The notes under the pieces were generated by a model, which was given only the letters and a program-made list of their open reading frames with translations, did no database searches and was not told the DNA's origin. A stretch of DNA of 61,970 nucleotides, from NCBI GenBank assembly GCA_023248635.1, contig JAHFED010000036.1, forward strand, positions 1-61,970, in the 5' to 3' direction. Source of the stretch: Myxococcales bacterium. Its GTDB lineage: Bacteria > Myxococcota > UBA727 > VGSZ01. How positions within the stretch are numbered: position 1 is the stretch's first letter; every line of letters starts with the position of its first letter. Below, one piece after another: positions 22,309-31,277 of this stretch. The position numbers were made by a program, and so were the translations under genes.

Positions 22309-23406
22309 ATGGATTCCCGGCGCATCGACAACCCGCCGAACCCCTTTGCGACCACCGAGCGGGCCTATCTCGAAGGCATGGATCCCGGCGCCGTCGTCGA
22401 GGTCTACGAAGATCAGGCCCGCTCCATCCTTGCCACCAACGACAGCCCCGACATTGGCTTTCGCTGGAGCGTCAACCCCTACCGCGGCTGCCAGCACGCC
22501 TGCGCCTACTGCTACGCGCGGCCGACCCACGAGTACCTCTCGTTGGGAGCGGGCACGGACTTCGACACCAAGATCCACATCAAGCGCCACGCGGCCGAGC
22601 TGCTCGAAGAAGCCTTCGACCGGCCCTCGTGGACGGGGGAGACCGTGGTCTTCTCCGGCGTCACCGACTGCTACCAGCCCCTCGAGGCCAGCTACCGGCT
22701 GACGCGCCAATGCCTGAAAGTCTGTGCGCGCTACCGCAACCCCGTCGGACTCATCACCAAGTCTCCTTTGATCGAGCGCGATCTCGATGTGCTGTTGGAG
22801 CTGCAGGCCACCGCCCGCGTCGGCGTCAGCGTGAGCATCCCCTTCTTCGACGTCGACAAGGCCCGGGCCATCGAGCCCTGGGTGGCCACCCCCCGTCGAC
22901 GTCTGCGCACCATCGAGACCCTGGCCAAAGCCGGGCTGAAGGTCGGTGTGATGACGGCGCCGATCATCCCTGGGCTCAACGACGAAGACATGCCCCGGGT
23001 GCTCGAGGCCGCTCGCGACGCCGGTGCCGTCCATGCGGGGTGGGTGCTCTTGCGGCTGCCGGGATCGGTGGCCTCGGTGTTCGAGCAGCGCGTGCGGGCC
23101 GCCTTTCCCGATCGGGCCGACAAGATCTTGCACCGCATCGTCGAAACCCGCGGCGGCGGTGACGGCACCGTGCGCCTCTACGATCCGCGCTGGGGCAAGA
23201 GACAGACGGGCCAGGGCCCTTACGCGCAGATGATCGGCGCCCTCTTTGCGTCGACGACGAAGCGGCTGGGTTTGAACAGCGCGGACGTGAACCGGAGCGC
23301 GCAACCGATGACAGGCCAGGATCGCGCCCACGACGGAAGCCTGTGGGCCCAGGCGCCGTCGACCTTCGTGCGCCCCGACAAGTCGCCGCAGCTCAAGCTC
23401 TTTTGA
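22309..23406 (+). CDS. Radical SAM protein (PA0069/Rv2578c-like, SPL-related)
   Basis: 365 aa. Radical SAM cluster CxxxCxxC as C61-QHA-C65-AY-C68, within NPYRGCQHACAYCYARPTH split by context. The same layout occurs in the Rv2578c/PA0069 family, which is distantly related to spore photoproduct lyase. Further family signatures: FSGVTDCYQPLE, LITKSPLIERD, APIIPGLND and LRLPG. The substrate of this family is not established. The GT-rich upstream region carries a LexA-like palindrome right at the start, which would fit a DNA-damage role, but this is speculative. Divergent from the larC operon. Confidence 0.88.
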   Translation: MDSRRIDNPPNPFATTERAYLEGMDPGAVVEVYEDQARSILATNDSPDIGFRWSVNPYRGCQHACAYCYARPTHEYLSLGAGTDFDTKIHIKRHAAELLEEAFDRPSWTGETVVFSGVTDCYQPLEASYRLTRQCLKVCARYRNPVGLITKSPLIERDLDVLLELQATARVGVSVSIPFFDVDKARAIEPWVATPRRRLRTIETLAKAGLKVGVMTAPIIPGLNDEDMPRVLEAARDAGAVHAGWVLLRLPGSVASVFEQRVRAAFPDRADKILHRIVETRGGGDGTVRLYDPRWGKRQTGQGPYAQMIGALFASTTKRLGLNSADVNRSAQPMTGQDRAHDGSLWAQAPSTFVRPDKSPQLKLF

Positions 23407-23462
23407 CGACGCTGGTGCGGATTTTCTCGTCCACCCTCTCCGCGGCCAGGCTTTGTTGATCG

Positions 23463-24308
23463 TCAGATCGAACCGATTCGCGCTCCCAATTTGAGCGGTG
23501 TCCCCTCGGGTTTTACATCGAGGTTGAACGCCCCCTTCGTGCCCAGCAAAACAATGGTCGATCCAAACTCGAAGTGACCCCATTCCTCGCCTTTGGCCAG
23601 CGGGATCGGCGGCTGATAGCTCTTCACCGTCACCGTCGGCTGCGAGACGTTGGTGGTGACGGCGTCGTCGAAGGCCACCCGGATCTTGCCGACCATCGTC
23701 GCCCCCACCGCGATCATGGCCACCAGGGCCGTCGGATCGTGGCTCGGACGCAACCAAGCGATGATGCGCTCGTTTTTGGTGAAGAGACCGTCGACGTGAA
23801 ACAGGCCGGCGCCGTTGACCGGCCACAGCGCTCCAGGAACATAGCGAATGCCTGTGATTTCGCCGTCTAGAGGACAGTGAAATCGATGGTAGTCGCGCGG
23901 TGATAGATAGAGGGTCGCGTAGGTGCCTCCGGCGAAGCGCTGGGCCTGGGCGTCGTCGTGCAAGAGCATGCGCACCGAGTAGGAGCGTCCCTTGAGCTGC
24001 ATGGCCGTGTCGTCGCTGATGGTGCCAGCAGCGCCCCAGCGGCCATCACAGGGCGAGACGACTGCGTCGGCGGCGTCGTCGATGGGGCGCACCCCGTCTT
24101 TGAGCTCGCGGGTGAAAAAGGACTGCAGCGAGCCGAAGCTGTCGATGGGCTCTTTCACTTCGTCGAAGTCGACGCCGTAGAAGCGGCCGAAGCTCTTCAC
24201 CGCCACCGTCGGCGCCGGCAGGCTGGCGAGACGGCCGGCCATCGCGCTCATCCAATGCTGGGGGAGCACTTTGAGGGAGGTGATGACCGCTCGATCCTTG
24301 AGGCCCAT
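23463..24308 (-). CDS. psd: Phosphatidylserine decarboxylase proenzyme
   Basis: 281 aa, usual length for bacterial Psd. Converts phosphatidylserine to phosphatidylethanolamine at the inner membrane. Contains SFFTRELKDGVRPID, VVSPCDGRW, LSPRDYHRFHCPLDG, GLFTKNERI and, near the C-terminus, FEFGSTIVLL. The GS pair of FGST is the self-cleavage site giving the pyruvoyl enzyme (LGST in E. coli). All hallmark residues are present. No pssA neighbour. Repeats lie upstream (24355-24427). Confidence 0.95.
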   Translation of the reverse strand: MGLKDRAVITSLKVLPQHWMSAMAGRLASLPAPTVAVKSFGRFYGVDFDEVKEPIDSFGSLQSFFTRELKDGVRPIDDAADAVVSPCDGRWGAAGTISDDTAMQLKGRSYSVRMLLHDDAQAQRFAGGTYATLYLSPRDYHRFHCPLDGEITGIRYVPGALWPVNGAGLFHVDGLFTKNERIIAWLRPSHDPTALVAMIAVGATMVGKIRVAFDDAVTTNVSQPTVTVKSYQPPIPLAKGEEWGHFEFGSTIVLLGTKGAFNLDVKPEGTPLKLGARIGSI

Positions 24309-24354
24309 GCCGACGATGTCGTGGTCGACGGCGACGACGTCAACCCGGTCCTTC

Positions 24355-24427
24355 GGGACGCGCCAGCGTCTTGGAGTTCTGATGGTTCAACAAGCTGGCG
24401 CGTCTTGACGTTCTGATGGTTCAACAC
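24355..24427. repeat. Two degenerate copies of the GACGCGCCAGCGTCTTG repeat
   Basis: Copy 1 (GGGACGCGCCAGCGTCTTG) and a second inverted piece (CAAGCTGGCGCGTCTTG) are each followed by TTCTGATGGTTCAAC. They belong to the same family as the repeats at 26044 and 50930-51069, where the tail is AACATCCAAACTTC. Confidence 0.75.
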
Positions 24428-24506
24428 GTCAGGCTGCCCACGACGTCAGCCTCGCTGATCGGCCCGGGATCGGAACAAGAGCGAGCCCACAGCGGTTGAG
24501 GGCGTC

Positions 24507-25952
24507 GTGCTTGTCGATGACGGCGCCAACATTTCTGCTACAGCGGCTCGGGTGAGCTACGTGCTGGCCTGTCCTACGCTCGTCTACGAAGTGATCCCCG
24601 ATCACTTCACCCCGAGGACACCCGGTGCGCCGACGCCGCTGCGCGCCATCATCGACAAGCTCCCCCACCTGGCGAGCCTCGGCGTCGACGGCCTGGCGCT
24701 GACCCCGCTGCTGCCGGGCCACGATCCACTGCGCTTGCACACCACGAGCTTCGAAGGCATCGATCCCGCCCTCGGCGACGACGACGACCTGGCAGCTTTG
24801 TGTGCTGCTGCCGTTGGCTTTGGCATCCATGTCGTCGCCATGGGGGTGTTCGATCACGTCAGCGACGCCCACCCGTGGTTCGTGGCCGCCCAAGCCCAAG
24901 ACGACGACGACCGCCGGGTCCCCCCCGAGCAACGCACCCGCGCGTTTTTCAATTTCTCACCGATGTTGCGCCACGGCTACGCCTGCCGAGACGGCTCCGC
25001 GCGCGAGCCCGAGCTCGACCTCGCCCAACCCGAAGTGAGACGCCGCCTCTTCGCTGCCGAAGACAGCATCATTCACCGCCTCATCGAACTCGGGATCGCC
25101 GGCTGGCGCATCCTGCGCGCGGAGCAGGTGGGCTACTCGATCTTGCGCGAGCTCCAACGCGCGGTGCGCACTGCCGAAGGCAGCCACTTCGTCGTCGGCG
25201 ACATCAAGGGCTTCGCCGATCGCTACCAACGCGACGGCTTGCTCGACGCCGTCGTCAACCACTACGCCCGCGAAGCGGTGCTGGCCTTTCTCAAGGGGGA
25301 GATTCCGGCCCGCCAGCTGGCGCGGGTCGAGCGTGATCTGGTGTCGGCCTACGGCAAGGGCCTCGCTCGGGCCTGGATGCCCCTGAGCGATCACGACACC
25401 CCGCGCTTGCCCGGACTGCTCCCCAACGGCGCCCGCGTTCGTCTGGCCACGCTCCTGGCCTACACGCTGCCGGGGTGCGCCCACGTGCTCTACGGCGAAG
25501 AAGTGGGCCTGGCCCAAACCCACGCTCTGCCGGCGGCGACGCCCATGGTCTGGGAGGAGAGCGCCTGGGACAAGCCGACGCTGGCCTTCCACCGTCGCCT
25601 CGGATCGCTGCGCCAAGCCCGCGCCGCCCTGCGCACCGGCGATTACGTCGACCTCACACCCGAGGGGGAGTACGAGGTCTTCGCCTTCGCCCGGGTGACC
25701 CCCGATCCCAGAGAGACCGTCATCGTCGTTGTAAACCGCGCCGAACGGCCGCAGACCCGCAAGCTCTTTGCGCCCATGAGCGACCTCCCCGATGGGCTCA
25801 CGCTGCGCGATGTGTTGCCCGGCGAGACCGGCGGCCGGCGCGTACGCGTGCGCTCGGGATCCCTGCACCTCGAGGTCGAGCCGGCAGGTGCGGTGCTGCT
25901 CGTCCCCGACGACGAAGACGAAGACATGCGGCGCTTCTTCCGGGGCTACTGA
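24507..25952 (+). CDS. GH13 (alpha-amylase superfamily) homologue lacking catalytic residues
   Basis: 481 aa from GTG (TTGAGGG upstream; a second GTG at 24552 is possible). It follows the trehalose synthase/oligo-glucosidase plan: YEVIPDHF near the start, FDHVSDAHPWF in region I, IAGWRILRAE in region II, VVGDIKGF in region III, DHDTPRL in region IV, and a beta-sandwich C-terminal domain. The normal region II is GxDGFRxD; here the first Asp is Ala and the nucleophile Asp is Leu. The region III acid/base Glu is Asp and the region I Asp is Met. Only the HD of region IV remains. Probably a non-catalytic carbohydrate-binding homologue; function unknown. Repeats flank it. Confidence 0.82.
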   Translation: MLVDDGANISATAARVSYVLACPTLVYEVIPDHFTPRTPGAPTPLRAIIDKLPHLASLGVDGLALTPLLPGHDPLRLHTTSFEGIDPALGDDDDLAALCAAAVGFGIHVVAMGVFDHVSDAHPWFVAAQAQDDDDRRVPPEQRTRAFFNFSPMLRHGYACRDGSAREPELDLAQPEVRRRLFAAEDSIIHRLIELGIAGWRILRAEQVGYSILRELQRAVRTAEGSHFVVGDIKGFADRYQRDGLLDAVVNHYAREAVLAFLKGEIPARQLARVERDLVSAYGKGLARAWMPLSDHDTPRLPGLLPNGARVRLATLLAYTLPGCAHVLYGEEVGLAQTHALPAATPMVWEESAWDKPTLAFHRRLGSLRQARAALRTGDYVDLTPEGEYEVFAFARVTPDPRETVIVVVNRAERPQTRKLFAPMSDLPDGLTLRDVLPGETGGRRVRVRSGSLHLEVEPAGAVLLVPDDEDEDMRRFFRGY

Positions 25953-26080
25953 TCCCCGATCTCGCTGAACTTCGTTCACCGAGGTCGGGGATGTTCTTCC
26001 TGGAGGGTCTGCTTCGCGCGCGCTCCCCGCGCCTGAGCGAACTTCAAGACGCGCCAGCGTCTTGACCATCCAAACTTCAA
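25953..26080. repeat. Intergenic repeat block: short copy of the 115-bp repeat plus a CAAGACGC hairpin
   Basis: 25953-26035 begins CCCCGATCTCGCTGAACTTC like the copies at 17870 and 60957 but is shorter. 26044-26063 is the perfect hairpin CAAGACGC-GCCA-GCGTCTTG, followed by ACCATCCAAACTTC. No gene in this gap. Confidence 0.85.
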
Positions 26081-26100
26081 CTGGACCTGGGCTGATTCGA

Positions 26101-26126
26101 AAAGAAAAAGCCGCCCGCGGGCGGCC
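26101..26126 (-). terminator. Rho-independent terminator of the Ig-like lipoprotein gene
   Basis: The palindrome GCCGCCCGCGGGCGGC (26111-26126) is followed on the minus strand by TTTTTCTTTT, 30 bp after the stop of the 26157-29846 gene. A classic intrinsic terminator. Confidence 0.92.
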
Positions 26127-26156
26127 TCTCCATTTTTCCGTTGGTCGGGCCGGCTC

Positions 26157-29100
26157 TCAGGGATCGGCGACGCACACGCTGGGCTGGGCCAAGTTGCAGG
26201 TGAAGCCTTCGTCGGGGACGCAGGTTTTGCAGCCGACCTGCTTGCCGTTGTCGCATTCTTCGTCGCCTTCGCGGAGGTTGTCGCCACAGGTCGGGCAGGT
26301 GACGGTGAAGGAGATGGTCCGGTCCTCGCCGCCGAGCGTGAACACGAGCGACGCCTCTTGCACGTCCTCGGCGCCGCTGCAGTCCACAGTGATGCTGACG
26401 TTGCGCAGGGGAGCGCCCATGAAGCGATGCTCTTCACACCAGGGGCGGGCGACGTTGGCGGTGCCGATGCCGCCGGGTTCAATGCCGCAAGCGCCGGTGT
26501 CGAGGACGTCTTCGTTGGCGCTGACGGTGATCGGCCCGGTGCCGGTGACCGTCGGGACGTCGGCGAAGTCGACGCTGGGGCAATTGCCGTTGGCGTCGAC
26601 CCAGCGAAACACGTAGCTGGCCGAGTTGCCATCTCGCAACGCCGATGTCGGGAAGCAGGGGATGAAGACGTCGCCCTTGGCGGTCTCCACACAGTTTCGA
26701 GCGCCCCCGCCGGAGAATGCGCTGCAGTTCTCTTGGGTGCCGAGATCGAGATTGCATTTCCCCGCGCTGAAAGGGTTGTTGACCAGCTCGCCGAACTGGA
26801 AGCCGCGGTCGCCGGAGATGTGCACGATGGTCGTCTTGAACGAGAGCTCGGTGCTCAGATCGTGCACGCCGTTGGTCTCGGCGCCGTCGAAGCCAAAAAC
26901 GCCGTCGACGTCGTCGATGAAGAGATCGGAGAGGCGGATCTTCTCTGACGGTTCGAGGCGGGCATTCTCGTTGAGATCATCGAAGGAGCAGCTGGAGTTC
27001 TTGTCGAGGAAGGGCTCGGGGTAGTCGACGAAGTCCTCGGTGAGGGTGGCGCCGTTGACGCCAGCGACGTCAAGCACGCCGTTGCCGTTGAGATCGTCGA
27101 AGCCCTCCTCGCCGTTGACGCTGGCCAGGACGTCGATGAGCCCGTCTTGGGGGCACTCCGTCGCGTCGGAGAAATCGAGGCAGCCCGGGTTGACCGGGCA
27201 GTCGTCGGATGCGTCGAAGAACAAGCCGAGGCCCCAGTGGTCTGCGCCCACCAGCCCCCCTTCCGGCGCCGCCAGGGAGTTCGGCGACTGCAGGCAGCTC
27301 AGCGGAAAGCCACAACGCCGATGCTCGGCGCGGTAGGCAGCCACCTGGGCGTCGACATCGTCGGCGACGACGCTGTTGAGCGCAGTGAGGGCCTCGATCT
27401 CGTAGTTGATGGCTTGGTCGGAGCCGAAGTCGCCCTGATCATCGAAGGTCCCAAGCGTGCTGACACCGATGCCGTCGAGGCAGGAGCCGGGCACGGCGCC
27501 GGGTGTCGCGGGAGGCAGGGGGCAGAAGGCCCTGAGGGCCGAGCCCAGGGGCTGCTTGCAGATGCCAATCAGATCGCAGGGCGTGTTGGTGGTGTCGTCG
27601 AAGCAGCCGGGAAACACCAGCTTGTCTGCAGAGGGTACCGTCGAGATCTGGGAGTACGACCAGCCCGCCTCATTGGTGAACTTGATCCGGTTCACATTTG
27701 CCGCTCCCTCTCCGGGCGATGCGTAGGCGAAGGTGGCCGAGGCGTCGCCGGCAGCGCTGGTGCCGACAGCGTTGATGTTGCCGCCCTCCGCCCGGAATTG
27801 GACGTTCAGCGCGGCCTCGACCCGGTTGGTGAAGCGGTCGGCCAACTGCAGGGTGCACGAAGCCGAGAAGGGATCAAACTGCGCCTTCGCGTCGCAAAGC
27901 AGGAAGCTGAGGCCCGAGTTCGGCACGCCGGCGACGATGGCGATGGGCCTGGAGCTGGCCGAAAGGGTGCGTCCCCCAAAGGCCGCCGTCGCCGTCACCG
28001 TGACCGGGCCGCTCACCTGGCCGGCGTTCACGATGGCAGTGATGGTGCCGTCAGCACCCGAGGCCAGGCCGCCGTCGACCGTCACCCGAGGATCGGAGGC
28101 ATTCTCGACGAAGCTCACCGGCAGACCGGCAATGGGATCGTTGGCGTCGTCGAGGAGCTGGAAGGTCAGCACCGACGTCGTCTGCAGCGGGCTGCCCTGC
28201 ACGCCGATGATCTCCGGCACCGCCGACACGAAGATGATCGATTGCAGCACCGGATCCCGTTCGACGATGAGAGTGACCTCCTGGCTCAAGACGATGAGGC
28301 CGTCGCGTTGCATCTCGATCTCGAGGGTGGCCAGCCCGCGCGAGTTGCCGCTGTCGGCCACGATGTCGACCGTCGCCCGGCCGGCGTCGAAGGCCGAGAA
28401 AGCAGCATTGTCTTCGTCGACGAGCACAGCCGCGCCGTCGCCGTCGCCGTCGTCGGCGCCCGCGTTGGCTTGCTCGAGCTTGATCACGGCGCGGCTGTTC
28501 AGGGCCACACGCACCGTCGCCGTGACACCGTCAAAGGTCTGGGCGCCTTGGTTGGCGGTCAAGGTCAAGATCGCGCGGCGCTGGGGGCTGCCGTCGGCGT
28601 CGATCTGGGCCCGGTCGATGGCCACGTTGGCGGTGACGGCGCCGAGGACGTCGACGGAGACGACCTGGGCGTCCTGGCGCACTGCCGAATCGGTGATCGC
28701 CTGGAACTCGGCGTTGATGGTGAAGTCCTCCAGCTCGAGCACCGTGGGAGCCACCACGTCGATGGTGCCCTCGCCATTGGCGTCGAGCGAAACAGTGACG
28801 ATGTCGCCGACGATCAAGAGCTCGGGGGAGGCCGTCGGAACGAAACCGGCGGGGAGGGTGACGTCGGCCGTTTTGCCGTCGGCGGCGGTGCCATCGGTGT
28901 CGACGGCGGTCACCTTCAACACTGTGGTGTCGCCGGAGGTGATGCGCGCGGGATTGGCCTCGATCTTCACCGAAGAGGCGTCGAGGAAGGGCTTGATGGT
29001 GACGAGCGTGGTGTCCGACTTGCCGCCGGTGGTGACGACGAAGGCCACGGTCTCTTGCAGATCGAAGGCCGGTGAGACGACGAAGAAGCTCAAGCGTCCG

Positions 29101-29846
29101 GCGACGTCGGTGGTCAAGGCGTTCAGCTGCGCCTGACCCTCGCCGTTGGCAGTCTCAGAAAGAACGGTGAGCAGGCCGCTGTTCAGATTCGGATCGAGGG
29201 TGACGACGTTGATCGGATTGGGCAGCTCCGGCGAATCCGGCGGGACGCGCACGGTGACGGTCTGGCCGGCCGCCGGCGAGCTGGCCCCCGTTTCGGGATC
29301 GATCTGGTCGACCTCGACGAGGATCTGGCACGACGACGAACCATCGGCCTGCAGGGTGGGGCAGTTCAAGAAGGGATCGACCTTGAGATCGAGGTCGATG
29401 ACCGGGTCTTTGCAGCTGAGCTGGGCGGTCTTGCTCAGCTCGCCCGCGACCAGCGTCAACACCACCTTGCCAGCAATGTTGCAGCCGATGGCGAAGGAGC
29501 CAGTGCCGTCGGCGCCGGGCGTGCGCGTGAGGCTGTCGACGCCGACGGCGACGTCGATGAGGCCGGCAGCGTCGAGGGCGACGTCGGCGGACTCAAAGAG
29601 CAGGGCAGCCAGATCGCCGTCGCCGACGGCGGTGAGGGTGGCGACGACGTCGGCGGTGCCGCCGTTGCCGTCGGCGTCGAGCGAGGTGAAGGTCACATCG
29701 ACGGTGGTGCCCCGTTCGGCCGAGGTCTTCGCCACATTGAGCTGGAGGGAGGCGAGCTTCTCTTCGGGAGGCGGTGGCTCACAGCTGGACGCCAGGACCA
29801 GAGCAAACGCTGACAGGGCGGGCAGCGACGAGAGCGGCAAACGCAT
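26157..29846 (-). CDS. Large lipoprotein with multiple Ig-like (invasin/Big-type) domains and Cys-rich C-terminus
   Basis: 1229 aa; ATG at 29846 preceded by GGAGGAG. Lipoprotein signal peptide with lipobox LASSC (C22). Residues ~30-720 consist of beta-rich Big/invasin-type repeats, seen as recurring GTTVDVTFTSLDADGNG-like stretches. A middle region has paired Cys, and a region with Asp-rich DLNGNGVLDV and FDDLNENARLEPSE dockerin/EF-hand-like calcium loops follows. The last ~40 residues, CGDNLREGDEECDNGKQ then CKTC and FTCN, match the myxobacterial Cys-rich (disulfide) repeat. Probably outer-membrane anchored and surface exposed. Function unknown. It is a single gene with its own terminator. 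Confidence 0.87.
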   Translation of the reverse strand: MRLPLSSLPALSAFALVLASSCEPPPPEEKLASLQLNVAKTSAERGTTVDVTFTSLDADGNGGTADVVATLTAVGDGDLAALLFESADVALDAAGLIDVAVGVDSLTRTPGADGTGSFAIGCNIAGKVVLTLVAGELSKTAQLSCKDPVIDLDLKVDPFLNCPTLQADGSSSCQILVEVDQIDPETGASSPAAGQTVTVRVPPDSPELPNPINVVTLDPNLNSGLLTVLSETANGEGQAQLNALTTDVAGRLSFFVVSPAFDLQETVAFVVTTGGKSDTTLVTIKPFLDASSVKIEANPARITSGDTTVLKVTAVDTDGTAADGKTADVTLPAGFVPTASPELLIVGDIVTVSLDANGEGTIDVVAPTVLELEDFTINAEFQAITDSAVRQDAQVVSVDVLGAVTANVAIDRAQIDADGSPQRRAILTLTANQGAQTFDGVTATVRVALNSRAVIKLEQANAGADDGDGDGAAVLVDEDNAAFSAFDAGRATVDIVADSGNSRGLATLEIEMQRDGLIVLSQEVTLIVERDPVLQSIIFVSAVPEIIGVQGSPLQTTSVLTFQLLDDANDPIAGLPVSFVENASDPRVTVDGGLASGADGTITAIVNAGQVSGPVTVTATAAFGGRTLSASSRPIAIVAGVPNSGLSFLLCDAKAQFDPFSASCTLQLADRFTNRVEAALNVQFRAEGGNINAVGTSAAGDASATFAYASPGEGAANVNRIKFTNEAGWSYSQISTVPSADKLVFPGCFDDTTNTPCDLIGICKQPLGSALRAFCPLPPATPGAVPGSCLDGIGVSTLGTFDDQGDFGSDQAINYEIEALTALNSVVADDVDAQVAAYRAEHRRCGFPLSCLQSPNSLAAPEGGLVGADHWGLGLFFDASDDCPVNPGCLDFSDATECPQDGLIDVLASVNGEEGFDDLNGNGVLDVAGVNGATLTEDFVDYPEPFLDKNSSCSFDDLNENARLEPSEKIRLSDLFIDDVDGVFGFDGAETNGVHDLSTELSFKTTIVHISGDRGFQFGELVNNPFSAGKCNLDLGTQENCSAFSGGGARNCVETAKGDVFIPCFPTSALRDGNSASYVFRWVDANGNCPSVDFADVPTVTGTGPITVSANEDVLDTGACGIEPGGIGTANVARPWCEEHRFMGAPLRNVSITVDCSGAEDVQEASLVFTLGGEDRTISFTVTCPTCGDNLREGDEECDNGKQVGCKTCVPDEGFTCNLAQPSVCVADP

Positions 29847-29999
29847 GGAGCTCCTCCAGGGACACAAAGTGTCGATGGTTCGTGCGCCGAAACGCACAAA
29901 CTCGAACAGGGCCATGGGACCGCAGGAACCCCAGCGCGTCAAATTTCCTGCAGAGATCTTTTGGCGGCCGCTCGTCGTGCTGCGACGTCGGCGGCCTGA

Positions 30000-31277
30000 C
30001 TACATGAGCCTACTGACAGCGGCGCGGGCGGCGGCGACATCCTTCTTTTTCGGCAGGCCCACGAGCACCAGGTGCGGGTGGGCGAAGGTATTGGCTGCCA
30101 CCGCTCGCACCTCCGCTCCGTCGACAGCGGCGACGCGCGCCACCAAGTCTTGGCTGTCGAAGGGTTGGCCAAAGAGCGCTCCTCGGCCGACGGCTTCGGC
30201 GAGGCTCGCGGGATCGTCCTGCAGATCGCGCGTGTCGCGGGCGTAGCGCGCGCTGACCCGCTGGAGCTCGGCGGCGGTGGGCGCGCGTTGCACGAGGGCC
30301 TTGGCGTGATCGACCAGCGCCTCGACCAGGACGCCGACGCGATCGTGGCGCACCTGGGCACCAAGCTCCAAGACGCCGCGGTCTTCGTAGAGATCGGCCA
30401 TGGCCCAGACGGCGTAGGCGAGGCCCTGCTTGTCGATCACGTCTTGCTGCAGGCGCGAGGCGGGGCCGTCGTCGAGCAAGCGGGCGAGCACCGCGGTGGC
30501 CGGAGCGCTGTCGTCGTGGAGGCCCACGGTGGGAAAGCACAGGCGCAGCGAGGTCTGCCCGTCTTCTGTGCGCAAGATGACCACAGGCTTGACGTCCTCG
30601 ACCGCGGTCTTGGGGGCTTGGCCGGTCGGGGGTTTGTCGCCGGCCTGCAGCAAGCCGAAGCTCGCGCTGGCAGCAGCGACGACGTCTTTATGGGTCACGG
30701 GTCCGGCGACGCTGACGACGAGGTTCTGCGCGCCGTAGCAGGCCTGGTGAAAGCGTTTCACCGCGGCTTTGTCGTAGCTCTTCACCTGCTTGACCGTGGC
30801 CTCGATGGAGCGCGACAGGGGATGGGCGGCAAAGACCTGGCGAAAGACCGCGTTGTCGACGTCGACCTCGTTGCCGTCGTCGTCGTAGAGTTCGGCGAGC
30901 TCTTCTTCGATGATGCCCTGCTCGATGGCCAGGCCCTCAAAGCGCGGCGAGCCCAACATCGCCGCCAGCAGCGCGAGAGCGTCGCCGAGGCGCGGGGGGT
31001 CAAAGCGCGTGTCGTAGCTGACGCGATCCCGCCAGGTCGCTGCCCCCACTTCGCCGCCGAAGTCGTCGGCGGCCAGGCTCACGGCCCGGGTGTCCTTGTG
31101 TTGGGCGGTGCCGCGAAAAACCATGTGCTCCACGAGGTGGGACAGCCCCCAGGTGTGCTCGTTTTCGTGTCGTGGTCCGCCTTTGAGCTGCACAGAAATG
31201 TGGCCGCGGGCGTGGTGGGGCAGGGGCGCGCTGCAGACGACGACGCCGTTGTCGAGTCGGGTGGTGCTGGGCTTCAT
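30000..31277 (-). CDS. M16-family zinc metallopeptidase (pitrilysin-like, single subunit)
   Basis: 425 aa, the length of M16B enzymes that work as dimers. Inverted zinc motif H47-LV-E50-H51 (HLVEH), with the third ligand Glu expected in IIEEELAELYDD about 75 residues later. The substrate-binding second half shows LRLCFPTVGLHDD and an RVSARYARD-type region. No signal peptide, so cytoplasmic. Substrates of this family are small unfolded peptides. The ATG overlaps the TGA of the upstream pseudouridine synthase gene (ATGA), implying co-expression. Confidence 0.92.
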   Translation of the reverse strand: MKPSTTRLDNGVVVCSAPLPHHARGHISVQLKGGPRHENEHTWGLSHLVEHMVFRGTAQHKDTRAVSLAADDFGGEVGAATWRDRVSYDTRFDPPRLGDALALLAAMLGSPRFEGLAIEQGIIEEELAELYDDDGNEVDVDNAVFRQVFAAHPLSRSIEATVKQVKSYDKAAVKRFHQACYGAQNLVVSVAGPVTHKDVVAAASASFGLLQAGDKPPTGQAPKTAVEDVKPVVILRTEDGQTSLRLCFPTVGLHDDSAPATAVLARLLDDGPASRLQQDVIDKQGLAYAVWAMADLYEDRGVLELGAQVRHDRVGVLVEALVDHAKALVQRAPTAAELQRVSARYARDTRDLQDDPASLAEAVGRGALFGQPFDSQDLVARVAAVDGAEVRAVAANTFAHPHLVLVGLPKKKDVAAARAAVSRLM

